This document shows, piece by piece, positions 26,604 through 35,709 of a stretch of 64,000 nucleotides of DNA (position 1 is the first letter of the stretch; every line of letters begins with the position of its first letter). The notes under the pieces are model-generated. The model did no database searches and was not told the DNA's origin. It saw only the letters and a list, made by a program, of their open reading frames with translations. The translations under genes and the position numbers were made by a program. This DNA is from Pokkaliibacter plantistimulans (GTDB lineage Bacteria > Pseudomonadota > Gammaproteobacteria > Pseudomonadales > Balneatricaceae). The stretch spans positions 45,864 to 109,863 of the forward strand of contig NZ_LAPT01000022.1 of NCBI RefSeq assembly GCF_003194385.1, written 5' to 3'.

Positions 26604-26864
26604 ATGTTGCGCTGGGGTTTGGTGTTGCTGATAGCACCATTGCTACTGTTGATGGGGGTGTACTGGCACGAGTTCGGCAGCGTCAACGAGTGCATCCTGC
26701 AAGGAGGGCAATATGACTACCAGCTGCATGAGTGCACCTTTGCTGTCACGATGCCCTTTGTGCCTTTCGCCGAGCGCTATCCGCTGCTGGTCAACCTGTC
26801 GATGCTGGCAGCGCTGGCGGGGTTTGTGTTGTGCCTGATAGGTCTGTACTCCCGCCGCCGCTGA
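26604..26864 (+). CDS. Small inner-membrane protein, 86 residues
   Basis: Starts at ATG 26604 with AGGA five bases upstream. It has two membrane segments (about 4-20 and 62-80) separated by a periplasmic loop with two cysteines (NECILQGG and HECTF), which could form a disulfide. It ends in a positively charged YSRRR, which places the C-terminus in the cytoplasm. No family recognised. It converges on the acyltransferase gene. Confidence 0.7.
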   Translation: MLRWGLVLLIAPLLLLMGVYWHEFGSVNECILQGGQYDYQLHECTFAVTMPFVPFAERYPLLVNLSMLAALAGFVLCLIGLYSRRR

Positions 26865-26892
26865 TCTCAGAGCCCGTTCTTAACCAACAGAA

Positions 26893-27786
26893 TCAGCCCT
26901 GCGCCTGCTGCCTGAGGGCGGTGATGCGCTGATCCTTGTGATGCCACAGGCTGTTGATCCAGTCCTGAAAGGCCGCGCGGAAGGATTCATCCTGCTGATA
27001 ATCTCCCTCCCGCAACGCATCCGGCACCGGAATGGCGCGGACCTCCATCACCACCCGACCAATCTGCCCGGACAGCAGATGCCAGAAACTGGGCACGCTG
27101 CCATCGGCATAGACAATGGTGACGTCCAGCACCGTATCGATCTGCTGGTGCATGGCGGACAGCACAAAGGCCACCCCTCCCGCTCTTGGTTTCAGCAGAT
27201 GGCTGAAGGGGGACTGCTGCTGATCATGTTTGTGCTGGGTAAAGCGCGTGCCTTCCACGTAGTTGATCAGGGTGACCTTGCGGTCGCGCAGTTTGTCACA
27301 GGCGATGCGGGTAATCTCCAGGTCTTTGCCACGCAGTTGCGGGCGCCGTTCCAGTTCAGCACGGCTGTAGCGGCGCATGAAGGGGTAATCCAGTGCCCAC
27401 CATGCCAGCCCCAGCAGAGGGACCCAGAACAGCTCGCGTTTGAGGAAGAAGGTAAAGAACGGTGCCTTTTCCAGCATCAGCTCCATCAGTGCAGGAATAT
27501 CCACCCAGCTCTGATGGTTACAGATAATCAGGGTCGAGCGTTGCGGCAGGATGTGCTCACGACCCCGAATATCCCATTCGGTGTCGGTCAGCGCGTGCAA
27601 TATTCGCCGATTGGCCAGTGCCCAGCAACGGGCGATCCAGCGTACGCCGGTACCACAACGCCGACGCAGAGCGGGTACCGGCAGCAGGGCTTTGAGCAGG
27701 GCCAGGATCAGCATCGGAACGATGCCGATCAGGGTGTTCAGTACAATCAGGCTGGCACTGGCCAGTCCAATGATCAGCGACGGCAT
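26893..27786 (-). CDS. Membrane-bound acyltransferase (LPLAT family)
   Basis: ATG 27786 is chosen because CCGGAG lies just upstream; a longer in-frame start at 27876 lacks it. The 297-residue protein has an N-terminal hydrophobic region (two segments, about 1-35) and the acyltransferase blocks NHQSWVD (motif I, catalytic His-x4-Asp), FVPLLG-like KRELFWVPLLG (II) and YVEGTRFT (III, usual FPEGTR). It resembles E. coli YihG and other 1-acylglycerol-3-phosphate acyltransferase relatives, which move a fatty acyl chain onto a lysophospholipid at the inner membrane. The exact substrate is unknown. It is divergent from the GGDEF-EAL gene. Confidence 0.88.
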   Translation of the reverse strand: MPSLIIGLASASLIVLNTLIGIVPMLILALLKALLPVPALRRRCGTGVRWIARCWALANRRILHALTDTEWDIRGREHILPQRSTLIICNHQSWVDIPALMELMLEKAPFFTFFLKRELFWVPLLGLAWWALDYPFMRRYSRAELERRPQLRGKDLEITRIACDKLRDRKVTLINYVEGTRFTQHKHDQQQSPFSHLLKPRAGGVAFVLSAMHQQIDTVLDVTIVYADGSVPSFWHLLSGQIGRVVMEVRAIPVPDALREGDYQQDESFRAAFQDWINSLWHHKDQRITALRQQAQG

Positions 27787-28092
27787 GATGTCTCCGGTCT
27801 GGGAGCCGCGCCATACCCGACATGCTCCGGTGTGGCGTGCAACGGTTTGCGGACCCTGTGCACAGGCTGCGGACACGGGTCTCTTGTTCTGTCATTTAAC
27901 TGACTATTCACGTCATCTTGACCTTTTATGCACTGGCATCAGCCGCAATCGCCTCAGCTTCTTCTACTATGTAAATTGCCTAGACACGCTGGCCAGAGTC
28001 GGGACGTATTTTGGCAGCAAAATGAAGAAAGTCACCGTCTGACGAAGGGAAATCAACCACGAGGGTGGCATTGGTATTCAGGGTCTTTCCGC

Positions 28093-30402
28093 ATGGGGTG
28101 GATAAGAGTGGTGGCGTGTGTCCTTGTCTGGCTGAGCCTGACAGGACGTTCCGGGGCGGAGACGCCCGTGCAGAGCATCATCGCTTTTCCGGTGGATGTG
28201 TTGCAGCAAAGCAGGACACCGATGATGCTGATTGATCCTGAGTCTGGTCGTATTCTTGCTGCCAACCCGGCTGCTATTCATTTCTATGGTTACAGTGGCG
28301 AACAGCTGGCACGCATGAGCATTGATCAGATCAACAGTCTTGATCCTGCTGAGGTGGCCGCCGAGCGCCAGCGCGCGCTGAAGGAAAAGCGCAACTACTT
28401 CATCTTCCCCCATCGACTGGCCAACGGTGATATCCGTACCATGCAGGTCAACTCCTGGCCCGTACAGCTCAACAACGGTGGTAAAGCATTGTTTTCAGTG
28501 CTGATTGATGTCACCGGGCAACCACTGGCCCGCGACCAGCTGCTGACCTATACCGGCAAGCTGGAGTCGATGGTGGAGGCGCGCAACAGCGAACTGCTGC
28601 AAACCCAGGTGCGTTACACCCGTATGCTGATGGCCGCGCTGGCAGTCACTCTGGTGGTGATGCTGTGGCTGCTGGTCAATGTGCGTCGTCGTCGGCACGT
28701 CGAGAAGGAACTGACACGGCAGACTATCCTGCTCGGTGGCTTGCTGGATTCCATCCCGGATCTGGTGTTCTTCAAAGACCCGCAAGGGGTCTATCTCGGC
28801 TGTAATCTGGCGTTTACTCACTTTGTTGGCCGTGACCGCGACCGCATTGTCGGCCGCACCGATGCAGACATGTTCGGTGCAGAGCTGGCAGCCATGTTCC
28901 GCAGCTATGACGAACGCATGATGCGGGCAGGCATCCCCCGCTCCAATGAGGAGGAAGTGCGCTATCCCGATGGTCGTCAGGTGCTGCTGGATACGCTCAA
29001 GGCACCGCTGCATGATGCCTCTGGCAAGCTGGTCGGTCTGCTGGGCATCAGTCGTGATATCACCGCGCGCAAACAGGCCGAGGCGCGCATCGAGAGTCTG
29101 GCCTTCTTCGATTCCCTGACGCAGTTACCCAACCGTATCCAGCTTAACCAGCGCCTGCCGGAGGTGATTCAGCAGCTGAGTGTGACTGGTCATCACGGCG
29201 CGCTGCTGTTTATCGATCTGGACTACTTCAAGACCATCAATGATGTTTTCGGCCATGCGACCGGCGATGAGCTGCTACAGATCATGGCCGGTCGTCTGCG
29301 TCGTCATGCCCGTGAGCGGGATATTCTGGCGCGCCTTGGCGGCGATGAGTTTGTGCTGGTGATGACGCAGCTGAGCAGTGATGAGGCGATTGCCCGCGCC
29401 GATGCGGATCAGCGCATTGCGGAGTTGCAGCGCCATATGGCCATGCCTGTGTCGCTGCATGCCCGCGAGGTGAAACTGGGGTGCAGCGTCGGCGCGGTGC
29501 TGTTCGGTGACACATGGAAAGTACATGCAGATCTGCTCAAGTGTGCTGATATGGCCATGTATCAGGCCAAGGATGCCGGGCGGGGCACCTGCAGCTGGTA
29601 CGAACCGGCACTGCGGGAGCGCATCGAACATCGTTTCACCGTGGGTGAAGAGCTGCGCCACGCACTGAGTAAAGATGAGTTTGTGCTGTATCTGCAGCCG
29701 CAAGTGGACGGCAACGGGCAGATTTGCAGCTTTGAAGCCCTGGTGCGCTGGCAGCATCCCCAGCGTGGGCTGATCCTGCCCGGTGAGTTTATCCCGGTGG
29801 CGGAAGAGAACGGCCTGATCGCCGAACTGGGCGACTGGGTGCTGAACCATACCTGCCTTCTGATGGCACAGCATCCGCGGCTGCACTGTTCGGTCAATGT
29901 CAGCGTGCGGCAGTTCCTCCATCCTGAATTTCTTGACCGCATCGACAGCCTGCTGCGCGACCACGAGATCGGCGCCAGTCGTTTGACCCTGGAGGTGACA
30001 GAAAGCCTGCTGATCGCCGACTTTGAGCAGGTGGCGCTGAAGATGCAGTCGTTGCAGCAACTGGGGGTGCGGCTGTCCATTGATGACTTCGGCACCGGTT
30101 ATTCGTCACTGGTGTATCTCAAGCGCCTGCCTATTGATGAGCTGAAGATTGATCGCGATTTTGTTCGTGATTTGCCCGGCGACACCAGTGATGCCTCATT
30201 GGTAGTGCTGATTCTGGCCATGGCGCGCCATCTCAATCTGTCCGTAGTGGCGGAAGGTGTGGAGAACGCTGAACAGGCCGAATTCCTGCGGCAGCACGGC
30301 TGTCATTACTATCAGGGCTATTTCTACGGCAGACCGCAACCCATCGACAGCTGGCTGGAGGTGATGGATCACGCCAGAGGGGTGCGTCCGGCGGCAATCT
30401 GA
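28093..30402 (+). CDS. PAS-GGDEF-EAL cyclic-di-GMP enzyme
   Basis: I set the start at ATG 28093 (AGGG nine bases upstream), which gives a typical signal-anchor start; an ATG at 27928 lies upstream without support. The 769-residue protein has two PAS-like domains (about 40-145 and 215-325) around a membrane segment (about 178-197), then a diguanylate cyclase domain with intact GGDEF (416-420), a product-inhibition I-site RERD (407-410), and a phosphodiesterase domain with EAL (548-550), a DDFGTGYSSL motif and an ExVE motif (AEGVE). Both catalytic halves look intact, so it may make or break cyclic di-GMP depending on its signal. A periplasmic sensor PAS suggests it responds to an external cue. 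Confidence 0.93.
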   Translation: MGWIRVVACVLVWLSLTGRSGAETPVQSIIAFPVDVLQQSRTPMMLIDPESGRILAANPAAIHFYGYSGEQLARMSIDQINSLDPAEVAAERQRALKEKRNYFIFPHRLANGDIRTMQVNSWPVQLNNGGKALFSVLIDVTGQPLARDQLLTYTGKLESMVEARNSELLQTQVRYTRMLMAALAVTLVVMLWLLVNVRRRRHVEKELTRQTILLGGLLDSIPDLVFFKDPQGVYLGCNLAFTHFVGRDRDRIVGRTDADMFGAELAAMFRSYDERMMRAGIPRSNEEEVRYPDGRQVLLDTLKAPLHDASGKLVGLLGISRDITARKQAEARIESLAFFDSLTQLPNRIQLNQRLPEVIQQLSVTGHHGALLFIDLDYFKTINDVFGHATGDELLQIMAGRLRRHARERDILARLGGDEFVLVMTQLSSDEAIARADADQRIAELQRHMAMPVSLHAREVKLGCSVGAVLFGDTWKVHADLLKCADMAMYQAKDAGRGTCSWYEPALRERIEHRFTVGEELRHALSKDEFVLYLQPQVDGNGQICSFEALVRWQHPQRGLILPGEFIPVAEENGLIAELGDWVLNHTCLLMAQHPRLHCSVNVSVRQFLHPEFLDRIDSLLRDHEIGASRLTLEVTESLLIADFEQVALKMQSLQQLGVRLSIDDFGTGYSSLVYLKRLPIDELKIDRDFVRDLPGDTSDASLVVLILAMARHLNLSVVAEGVENAEQAEFLRQHGCHYYQGYFYGRPQPIDSWLEVMDHARGVRPAAI

Positions 30403-30410
30403 ATCTGCCG

Positions 30411-30439
30411 TCACTGCCACACCAAGGGGGTGGCAGTGA
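30411..30439. terminator. Stem-loop between convergent GGDEF-EAL and oxidoreductase genes
   Basis: TCACTGCCA and TGGCAGTGA pair perfectly (9 bp) between the two stop codons. No U-tract is present. Confidence 0.6.
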
Positions 30440-30453
30440 TGAACGGAGCGGGA

Positions 30454-31392
30454 TCAGAAGGTCAGGACGATTTTGCCACGCACCCGGCCACTGGCACTGA
30501 GCTGATGCGCTTCCCTGACCTGCTGGAACGGAAAGGTCGCGGAGACTTCCACCCTGACCTTACCGGCCTCCACCAGATCGGCAATTTCCTGTAACTGATC
30601 GGCAGAAGGAAATACCCGCATGCCGGTAGCTCGATAGCCGTGCTGGGACGCCGCTTCTACCACTTCCTCCGCGGTTTTTGACGGCAGGGTGACGAGTACG
30701 CCATCGTGTTTGAGTACCGCCAGTGCCTTGACGCCACTGCTGCCACCGACGCCATCCAGCACGATATCGACATCGCGAATGGCATCCTGCAGTTCTACTT
30801 TCCAGTAATCGATACAGGCGTCGGCACCCAGTTGGCGCAGATAATCGTGATTGCGCTCCGACGCGACGGCGATGACTTCGGCGCCAGCCTGTTTGGCAAA
30901 CTGCACTGCCAGATGGCCAACGCCCCCTGCGGCGGCGAGGATCAGCACGCGTTGCCCGGCACGCAGGTGTGCATAGTCATGCAGCGCCTGCCACGCCGTC
31001 AGACCGGCCAGTGGCAGTGCCGCCGCTTCGACAAAGCTGATGTTATCGGGCTTGTGCACCAGGTGGGCGGCATTGGCGGAGACTTCTTCGGCATAGCACC
31101 GGCCGGGTTGCGGGAAGTTGAGCAGGCCCATCACTTCATCGCCGGGCTGGAAAATGGTCACTTCCGAGGAGGCTGATTCCACCACGCCAGCCATTTCCCA
31201 CCCCAGAATCAGTGGCAGGCCGTTGGACAGGCTGGCTACGCCGCCCCCTTCGCGGGTTTTCCAGTCAATGGGATTCACTCCCGCCGCCTGGCTGCGGACG
31301 ATGACGTGATCGGCTTCCAGCAACGGACTGGGCAGTTCGTCAATCTGCAGCACGTCCGCGCCACCGAAGGCATGGATTTGAATCGCTTTCAT
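30454..31392 (-). CDS. Medium-chain (quinone-type) NADPH oxidoreductase
   Basis: A 312-residue MDR-superfamily protein without the structural zinc cysteines, so it is of the quinone-oxidoreductase type. The Rossmann motif is AAAGGVGHLAVQFAKQAGAEVI, the substrate-side part is GWEMAGVVE, and the end is ASGRVRGKIVLTF as in ZADH/QOR proteins. It would reduce quinones or enals with NADPH. It diverges from ldhA, with a candidate MerR-type dyad in the gap. Confidence 0.9.
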   Translation of the reverse strand: MKAIQIHAFGGADVLQIDELPSPLLEADHVIVRSQAAGVNPIDWKTREGGGVASLSNGLPLILGWEMAGVVESASSEVTIFQPGDEVMGLLNFPQPGRCYAEEVSANAAHLVHKPDNISFVEAAALPLAGLTAWQALHDYAHLRAGQRVLILAAAGGVGHLAVQFAKQAGAEVIAVASERNHDYLRQLGADACIDYWKVELQDAIRDVDIVLDGVGGSSGVKALAVLKHDGVLVTLPSKTAEEVVEAASQHGYRATGMRVFPSADQLQEIADLVEAGKVRVEVSATFPFQQVREAHQLSASGRVRGKIVLTF

Positions 31393-31698
31393 GGTTAACC
31401 CCCTGGCTGTACCCGTGTTACCGAATCGGGACGGCGTGCATCCGGTCGGTAGTGTTATGGCTATTATTTTTATGAGTGCGGTAACGGTTGTGGTTAACGT
31501 CTACAAATACTGACGTTTATCAAAAAATCCTTATCTATTCTTAGGGGAGGCGGCGCACTGTCGCAAATCGCTGACCTTATACCTAGGTCGCATAGGTTAT
31601 GCTTGCCAGTACCACTCCCGCTGCCGGATGGCCGACGCTGGGGTGTTATTGAGTGTAGTTGTTGCGGTGCTAACTGTTTGACGAGAGAAGGAAAGTCC
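31393..31698. other. Divergent regulatory region between oxidoreductase and ldhA
   Basis: No gene. It includes a dyad ACCTA-N7-TAGGT (31581-31597) followed by TATGCT (31598-31603), which could be a -10 box; TGACCT at 31572-31577 would be a -35 box with an over-long 20-bp spacer. That arrangement, a dyad in an over-long spacer, is typical of MerR-type control. No MerR gene is next to it. Confidence 0.4.
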
Positions 31699-32703
31699 AT
31701 GCGTGTTGCCGTGTTTGGAAGCAAACCCTATGACCGTGAATTCCTGACCCGGGCCAATCAGGAGTTTCAACATGAGTTGCAGTTTTTCAAAGTGCGACTG
31801 AATGAAGAAACCTGCGAACTGGCGCGCGGCTTTGCGGCAGTCTGTGTGTTCGTCAATGATCAGCTGACCGAGGCTGTGCTGACTGATCTGGCCACCCATG
31901 GGCTGCAGGTGATAGCGCTGCGCTGCGCTGGTTTCAACAATGTTGATCTGCTGGCGGCAGAACGCCTGGGCGTCAGTGTCGTCAGGGTGCCTGCCTATTC
32001 ACCCGAGTCGGTGGCTGAGCATTGCGTCGGCCTGATGCTGACCCTCAATCGTAAATATCACCGTTCCTTTCAGCGGGTGCGGGATGGCAACTTTGCCCTG
32101 CACGGCCTGCTGGGCTTCAATTTTCATGGCCGCACGGCAGGTATAGTGGGTTTGGGCCGCATCGGTCTGGCCACTGCACGGATTCTGCAGGGAATGGGTA
32201 TGCGGGTGCTGGGCCATGACAAGTTCCCCAGTGCCGAGGCGACGAGCCTGGGGATTGCGCAGGTTGCCCTGGAGCAGCTCTATGCCGAAGCGGATGTGAT
32301 TTCCCTGCATTGCCCACTGACACTGGAAACCCATTACCTGATCAATGCCGACAGTCTGGCGCAGATGCGCGATGGGGTGATGCTGATCAACACCAGCCGT
32401 GGTGGACTGATTGATACCGCGGCCGTTATCGCCGCGCTGAAAAGCGGCAAGATCGGTTATCTGGGGCTGGATGTGTACGAGCAGGAAGGTGATCTGTTCT
32501 TTGAGGATCTGTCGTCCGAGGTGATCCATGATGATCAGTTTGAGCGCCTGCTGACATTCCACAATGTGCTGATTACTGGCCATCAGGGTTTCTTTACCGA
32601 GGAGGCATTGCACAGCATTGCCGGGACCACACTGCAGAATCTGGCGGATGTGGAAGCGGGCAGACCCTGTTTGAACAGAATAGGGCGTGATTATTTGGCC
32701 TGA
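31699..32703 (+). CDS. ldhA: D-lactate dehydrogenase-type 2-hydroxyacid dehydrogenase
   Basis: A 334-residue protein close to fermentative LdhA in length and sequence. It reduces pyruvate to D-lactate with NADH. The NAD-binding Rossmann motif is GIVGLGRIGLATARIL, the catalytic Arg lies in LINTSRGGLIDTAAV, Glu in LGLDVYEQEGDLFFEDLSS and His in LITGHQGFFTEEAL. The start at ATG 31699 has AAGGA six bases upstream. The LFFEDLSSEVI insertion is characteristic of LdhA rather than other family members. It is probably used under oxygen limitation. Confidence 0.92.
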   Translation: MRVAVFGSKPYDREFLTRANQEFQHELQFFKVRLNEETCELARGFAAVCVFVNDQLTEAVLTDLATHGLQVIALRCAGFNNVDLLAAERLGVSVVRVPAYSPESVAEHCVGLMLTLNRKYHRSFQRVRDGNFALHGLLGFNFHGRTAGIVGLGRIGLATARILQGMGMRVLGHDKFPSAEATSLGIAQVALEQLYAEADVISLHCPLTLETHYLINADSLAQMRDGVMLINTSRGGLIDTAAVIAALKSGKIGYLGLDVYEQEGDLFFEDLSSEVIHDDQFERLLTFHNVLITGHQGFFTEEALHSIAGTTLQNLADVEAGRPCLNRIGRDYLA

Positions 32704-32780
32704 TCCTGCTACAAATCGGGATCAATTCTGTCCGCACGACAATAACAATAATGACTGTGGCGTAGCCACCGGAGATTGCC

Positions 32781-33005
32781 ATGATTGCACTGCTTGAACC
32801 GATTCTGCTGCTGGCCGGACTGATGATGATCGTCAGTGGTTTGCTGCTGTATGGTGTGCGTACTCAGGACTGGCGGTCACTGATGGTGTTCTGGCGGCCG
32901 ACCGTGGCCTTTCAGGCCAGGGAGTATTTTCTGTACAAGCTTGGCATCACCGTTATGGTGATCGGTTTGTTTGCCCGTCTGTATAACCATCTGGGCTTTG
33001 CCTGA
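32781..33005 (+). CDS. Small inner-membrane protein, 74 residues
   Basis: ATG 32781 follows GGAG by six bases. Two hydrophobic segments (about 4-24 and 51-66) flank a charged cytoplasmic or periplasmic loop (RTQDWRSLMVFWRP and QAREYF). No family is recognised. It lies about 80 bp after ldhA and 110 bp before the response regulator and may be part of either transcript. Confidence 0.7.
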   Translation: MIALLEPILLLAGLMMIVSGLLLYGVRTQDWRSLMVFWRPTVAFQAREYFLYKLGITVMVIGLFARLYNHLGFA

Positions 33006-33114
33006 GAGGGTAAAAGATGGGCAGGAAAGCGCTACATGGCTGAGCGCGTGAGCAGGCTCTGAGAGCAAAGGAAAGATGTACCCGGCCACAGGGCGGGGTA
33101 GGTAAGGGGAAACA

Positions 33115-33984
33115 ATGGCAGATGTACGGCTGCTGGTAGTGGACGACGCCAGCTTTATCCGCGACCTGGTGAAACGGGTCATCAAATCCAAATTGCCTGC
33201 TATCGAGGTAGAAGAAGCTGTCAACGGCAAGCGCGCGTTGCACCTTCTTGGCAAGGTGGATTTCGATATCGTCCTGTGCGACTGGGAAATGCCGGAAATG
33301 AGCGGGCTGGAAGTGCTGCAGTGGATGCGTGGGCAGGATCGCTGCAAGCAGGTGCCCTTCATTATGATTACCAGCCGGATCGATAAGGAGTACGTAATTC
33401 AGGCGGTGCAGAGTGGCGTAACGGACTATATCGGCAAGCCATTCAGTAACGAACAGCTGCTCAACAAGGTTGCCAAGGTACTGGCCAAGAAGCATGACCT
33501 GCGTGTACTGGCCCGCCGTGATGACCAGCCGTTGCAGGCCGCACAGGGCAACCCGTTGCAGGCTCAGGCTATCCAGGCAGCGAAGATTCAGGGTGTTGCG
33601 GCGGACTCGGTGAATGTACTGACCGCTGGCAAAAGTGCGGGCAGTGGCCGTAAGGTGGCGGCCAGCAATGTGCCCAAGGGCCTGGCGCAGCTGCGTTTGC
33701 CGGACAATGCCACGGTGCGCTGCATGATCAGGGACATCAGCCTGCAGGAAGCGACACTGGTGGTAAAGACCGAAGAACGCGTGCCCAAGGTGCTGGAGTC
33801 GGCAGTGGTGGATATCGAGCAGGAGGGCGGCAAGCAGGTGGCGCGGGTCAATGGCTTTGTGTTTTCCGTGCAGGCCAGCGAGCGCTCGGCCAGTAGCGAA
33901 TTTATCAGCGTCAAAGTGGTGTTTGTCGACAACGATCCTGAGAAATTTGAGGCGCTATCGCATTTCGTCGCGGGCCTGCGCTGA
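33115..33984 (+). CDS. Response regulator with PilZ-like output domain
   Basis: A 289-residue protein. The receiver domain (1-125) has Asp10-Asp11 in VVDDASFIRD, the phospho-accepting Asp56 in LCDWEMPEMSG, and Lys108 in YIGKPF. A Gln/Ala-rich linker (about 135-190) leads to a C-terminal domain of about 100 residues with RCMIRDISLQEATLVV, which recalls a PilZ domain, but the RxxxR motif needed for cyclic di-GMP binding is not clear. No partner kinase is adjacent. A link to pili or to cyclic di-GMP signalling is plausible given pilT and the GGDEF-EAL protein nearby, but unproven. Confidence 0.85.
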   Translation: MADVRLLVVDDASFIRDLVKRVIKSKLPAIEVEEAVNGKRALHLLGKVDFDIVLCDWEMPEMSGLEVLQWMRGQDRCKQVPFIMITSRIDKEYVIQAVQSGVTDYIGKPFSNEQLLNKVAKVLAKKHDLRVLARRDDQPLQAAQGNPLQAQAIQAAKIQGVAADSVNVLTAGKSAGSGRKVAASNVPKGLAQLRLPDNATVRCMIRDISLQEATLVVKTEERVPKVLESAVVDIEQEGGKQVARVNGFVFSVQASERSASSEFISVKVVFVDNDPEKFEALSHFVAGLR

Positions 33985-34077
33985 TTTCTCTTCTCGCATA
34001 GAAACCACGTCTTGAGGTGGCGGTGCAGACAGGTGTGCCCGCCACTGTTCATTGCGATAGCCGTGAGGCTATCGTCA

Positions 34078-34518
34078 TCAGTCGCGAAAAAATGTCTGGG
34101 TGAAATGCAGTTCGTGGGCCGTTCCCTGTGGATCGGGGCGTACGGTGATGCTGAACTCCAGGGGATCGTCATTGCTGATGGTGAAGTCGCTCAGGTAATA
34201 GACCGCTGAGGGTTCTGTGACTTCCTGAAAGGTCAGCGTGACACGCTGGCCAGCGAGGTTTTTGACCGAGCCGCTGATCATGGTTTTGCCGGGCTTGCCG
34301 TCCTTGAGCACGGCGATATTCAGTAATCCACGTTCCTTGCTGCGCACCAGATGGTACTGACGGGCTATTTCCGGCTGCAGAAAGGTCGAGTTGAAGGCGT
34401 TGTAGTGGACTTCGTAGGCGCCGAACTGCTGTTTCTGTTCAGCGACTGCCGGGGAGGTCAGGCACAGTGCCAGCAGGGCAACACCGCCCCATTGCGTAAA
34501 TCTGTTCAGGATAGCCAT
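34078..34518 (-). CDS. DUF4426 periplasmic protein
   Basis: ATG 34518 has GGAG six bases upstream. The 146-residue product begins with a signal peptide ending at about AVAE. The mature part (GAYEVHYNAFNSTFLQPEIARQY and VRPDPQGTAHELHFTQTF) matches DUF4426 proteins. In Pseudomonas this gene lies next to metW, as it does here, so the neighbourhood is conserved although the role is unknown. Confidence 0.85.
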   Translation of the reverse strand: MAILNRFTQWGGVALLALCLTSPAVAEQKQQFGAYEVHYNAFNSTFLQPEIARQYHLVRSKERGLLNIAVLKDGKPGKTMISGSVKNLAGQRVTLTFQEVTEPSAVYYLSDFTISNDDPLEFSITVRPDPQGTAHELHFTQTFFRD

Positions 34519-34544
34519 AGCGTTCTCCACTGATGTGTACTCAC

Positions 34545-35096
34545 TTACCGCTTACTGGTCAGCCATTCCTCGTGCAGTAAACCGTACAGTTCATGGTCGA
34601 CATAGTCGTGCTGCAGACGTTCAGCCCGACGCAACGTGCCTTCGTGGCGAAAGCCCAGCGCCTCGGGCAGACGACGGCTGCGCAGATTGCTGCTGGCTAC
34701 CCGGATTTCCAGTTTAGCCAGCTGCCACTCCTCGAACGCCAGTGCCAGCAAATGGCTCAGGCAGCGTTGCATGATGCCTTTGCCCTGATAAGGCTCGGCC
34801 AGCCAGTAGCCAATTTTGGCGCTCTGCAGACGCCAGTCCACCTGCTGCAAGCCGAGACAGCCAGCCAGCTGCCCCTGATAAAGAATAGTTAGGGACATGG
34901 CCTCACGCTCTGCCAGCAGTTGTAACTGCTGGCGCAGAAAGGCCAGGGTGTCATCACTGCTGTGGGTATCGTCAACCCAGGGCAGCCACTGGCGTAAATA
35001 GGCGCGCTGACTGTCGATCAGGGCAAACAACGGTATAGCCATGTCCGGCAGACAGAGGCCGAGACTCAGATCATCGTCAACGCGGCGTCGGAACAT
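34545..35096 (-). CDS. RimJ/RimL-type GNAT N-acetyltransferase
   Basis: ATG 35096 has AGGAG six to seven bases upstream. The 183-residue protein fits RimL-like acetyltransferases: LRQWLPWVDDTHSSDD at the start of the fold, the acetyl-CoA loop AEPYQGKGIMQRCL, and LPEALGFRHEGTLRRAE near the end. RimL acetylates ribosomal L7/L12, but related enzymes act on other proteins or antibiotics. It is inserted between the DUF4426 and metW genes. Confidence 0.9.
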   Translation of the reverse strand: MFRRRVDDDLSLGLCLPDMAIPLFALIDSQRAYLRQWLPWVDDTHSSDDTLAFLRQQLQLLAEREAMSLTILYQGQLAGCLGLQQVDWRLQSAKIGYWLAEPYQGKGIMQRCLSHLLALAFEEWQLAKLEIRVASSNLRSRRLPEALGFRHEGTLRRAERLQHDYVDHELYGLLHEEWLTSKR

Positions 35097-35112
35097 GGCG
35101 CTCTCCTGTTTA

Positions 35113-35709
35113 TTAGCGGCTGACCCGATAGATAGCCACTTCGCCCAGCAGGTTGGGCAGGTAGCGGCTGGCCCAGTTGTCCTGATGCTCGGAGTCCACC
35201 ACCGTACGTTCCAGTATAGCGATACCGCGTTCTCGGCAGAGTTGCTCGAAGTCACGGAAGGTACAGAAATGGATGTTGGGGGTGTCGTACCACTCGTAGG
35301 GCAGAAACTTCGACACTGGCATCCGGCCGATACCTGCCAGATGCAGGCGGTTGCGCCAGTGGCCGAAGTTGGGGAAGGTGATAATGCATTCACGTCCCAC
35401 CCGCAGCATTTCCTCCAGCGCCTGATCCGGGCGGTGCAGAGTCTGCAGTGCCTGGCTCATCAGCACCATATCGAAGGTGTTGTCACGGAAGTTGGCCAGC
35501 CCCTTGTCGAGGTTCTGCTCCAGTACACAGACGCCGCGGTCGACACAGCGGCGAATATTGGCAGGATCGATTTCCAGACCGTAGCCGGAGACCTGCTTGT
35601 GCTGTTTCAGGTAGTCGAGCAGGGCACCGTCACCGCAGCCAAGGTCAAGGACGCGGGTGCCTGGTCGTACCCACTGCTGAATCAGTTGCAAATCGGGGCG
35701 TAACATCAT
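35113..35709 (-). CDS. metW: MetW methionine-biosynthesis protein
   Basis: A 198-residue SAM-methyltransferase-fold protein, with [15 protein letters not shown] as the SAM-binding motif and [10 protein letters not shown] and [12 protein letters not shown] typical of MetW. MetW works with MetX in methionine synthesis in Proteobacteria and forms a complex with it. Its ATG overlaps the metX stop codon (ATGA), with AAGGAGG upstream, so it is translationally coupled to metX. Confidence 0.95.
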   Translation of the reverse strand: MMLRPDLQLIQQWVRPGTRVLDLGCGDGALLDYLKQHKQVSGYGLEIDPANIRRCVDRGVCVLEQNLDKGLANFRDNTFDMVLMSQALQTLHRPDQALEEMLRVGRECIITFPNFGHWRNRLHLAGIGRMPVSKFLPYEWYDTPNIHFCTFRDFEQLCRERGIAILERTVVDSEHQDNWASRYLPNLLGEVAIYRVSR

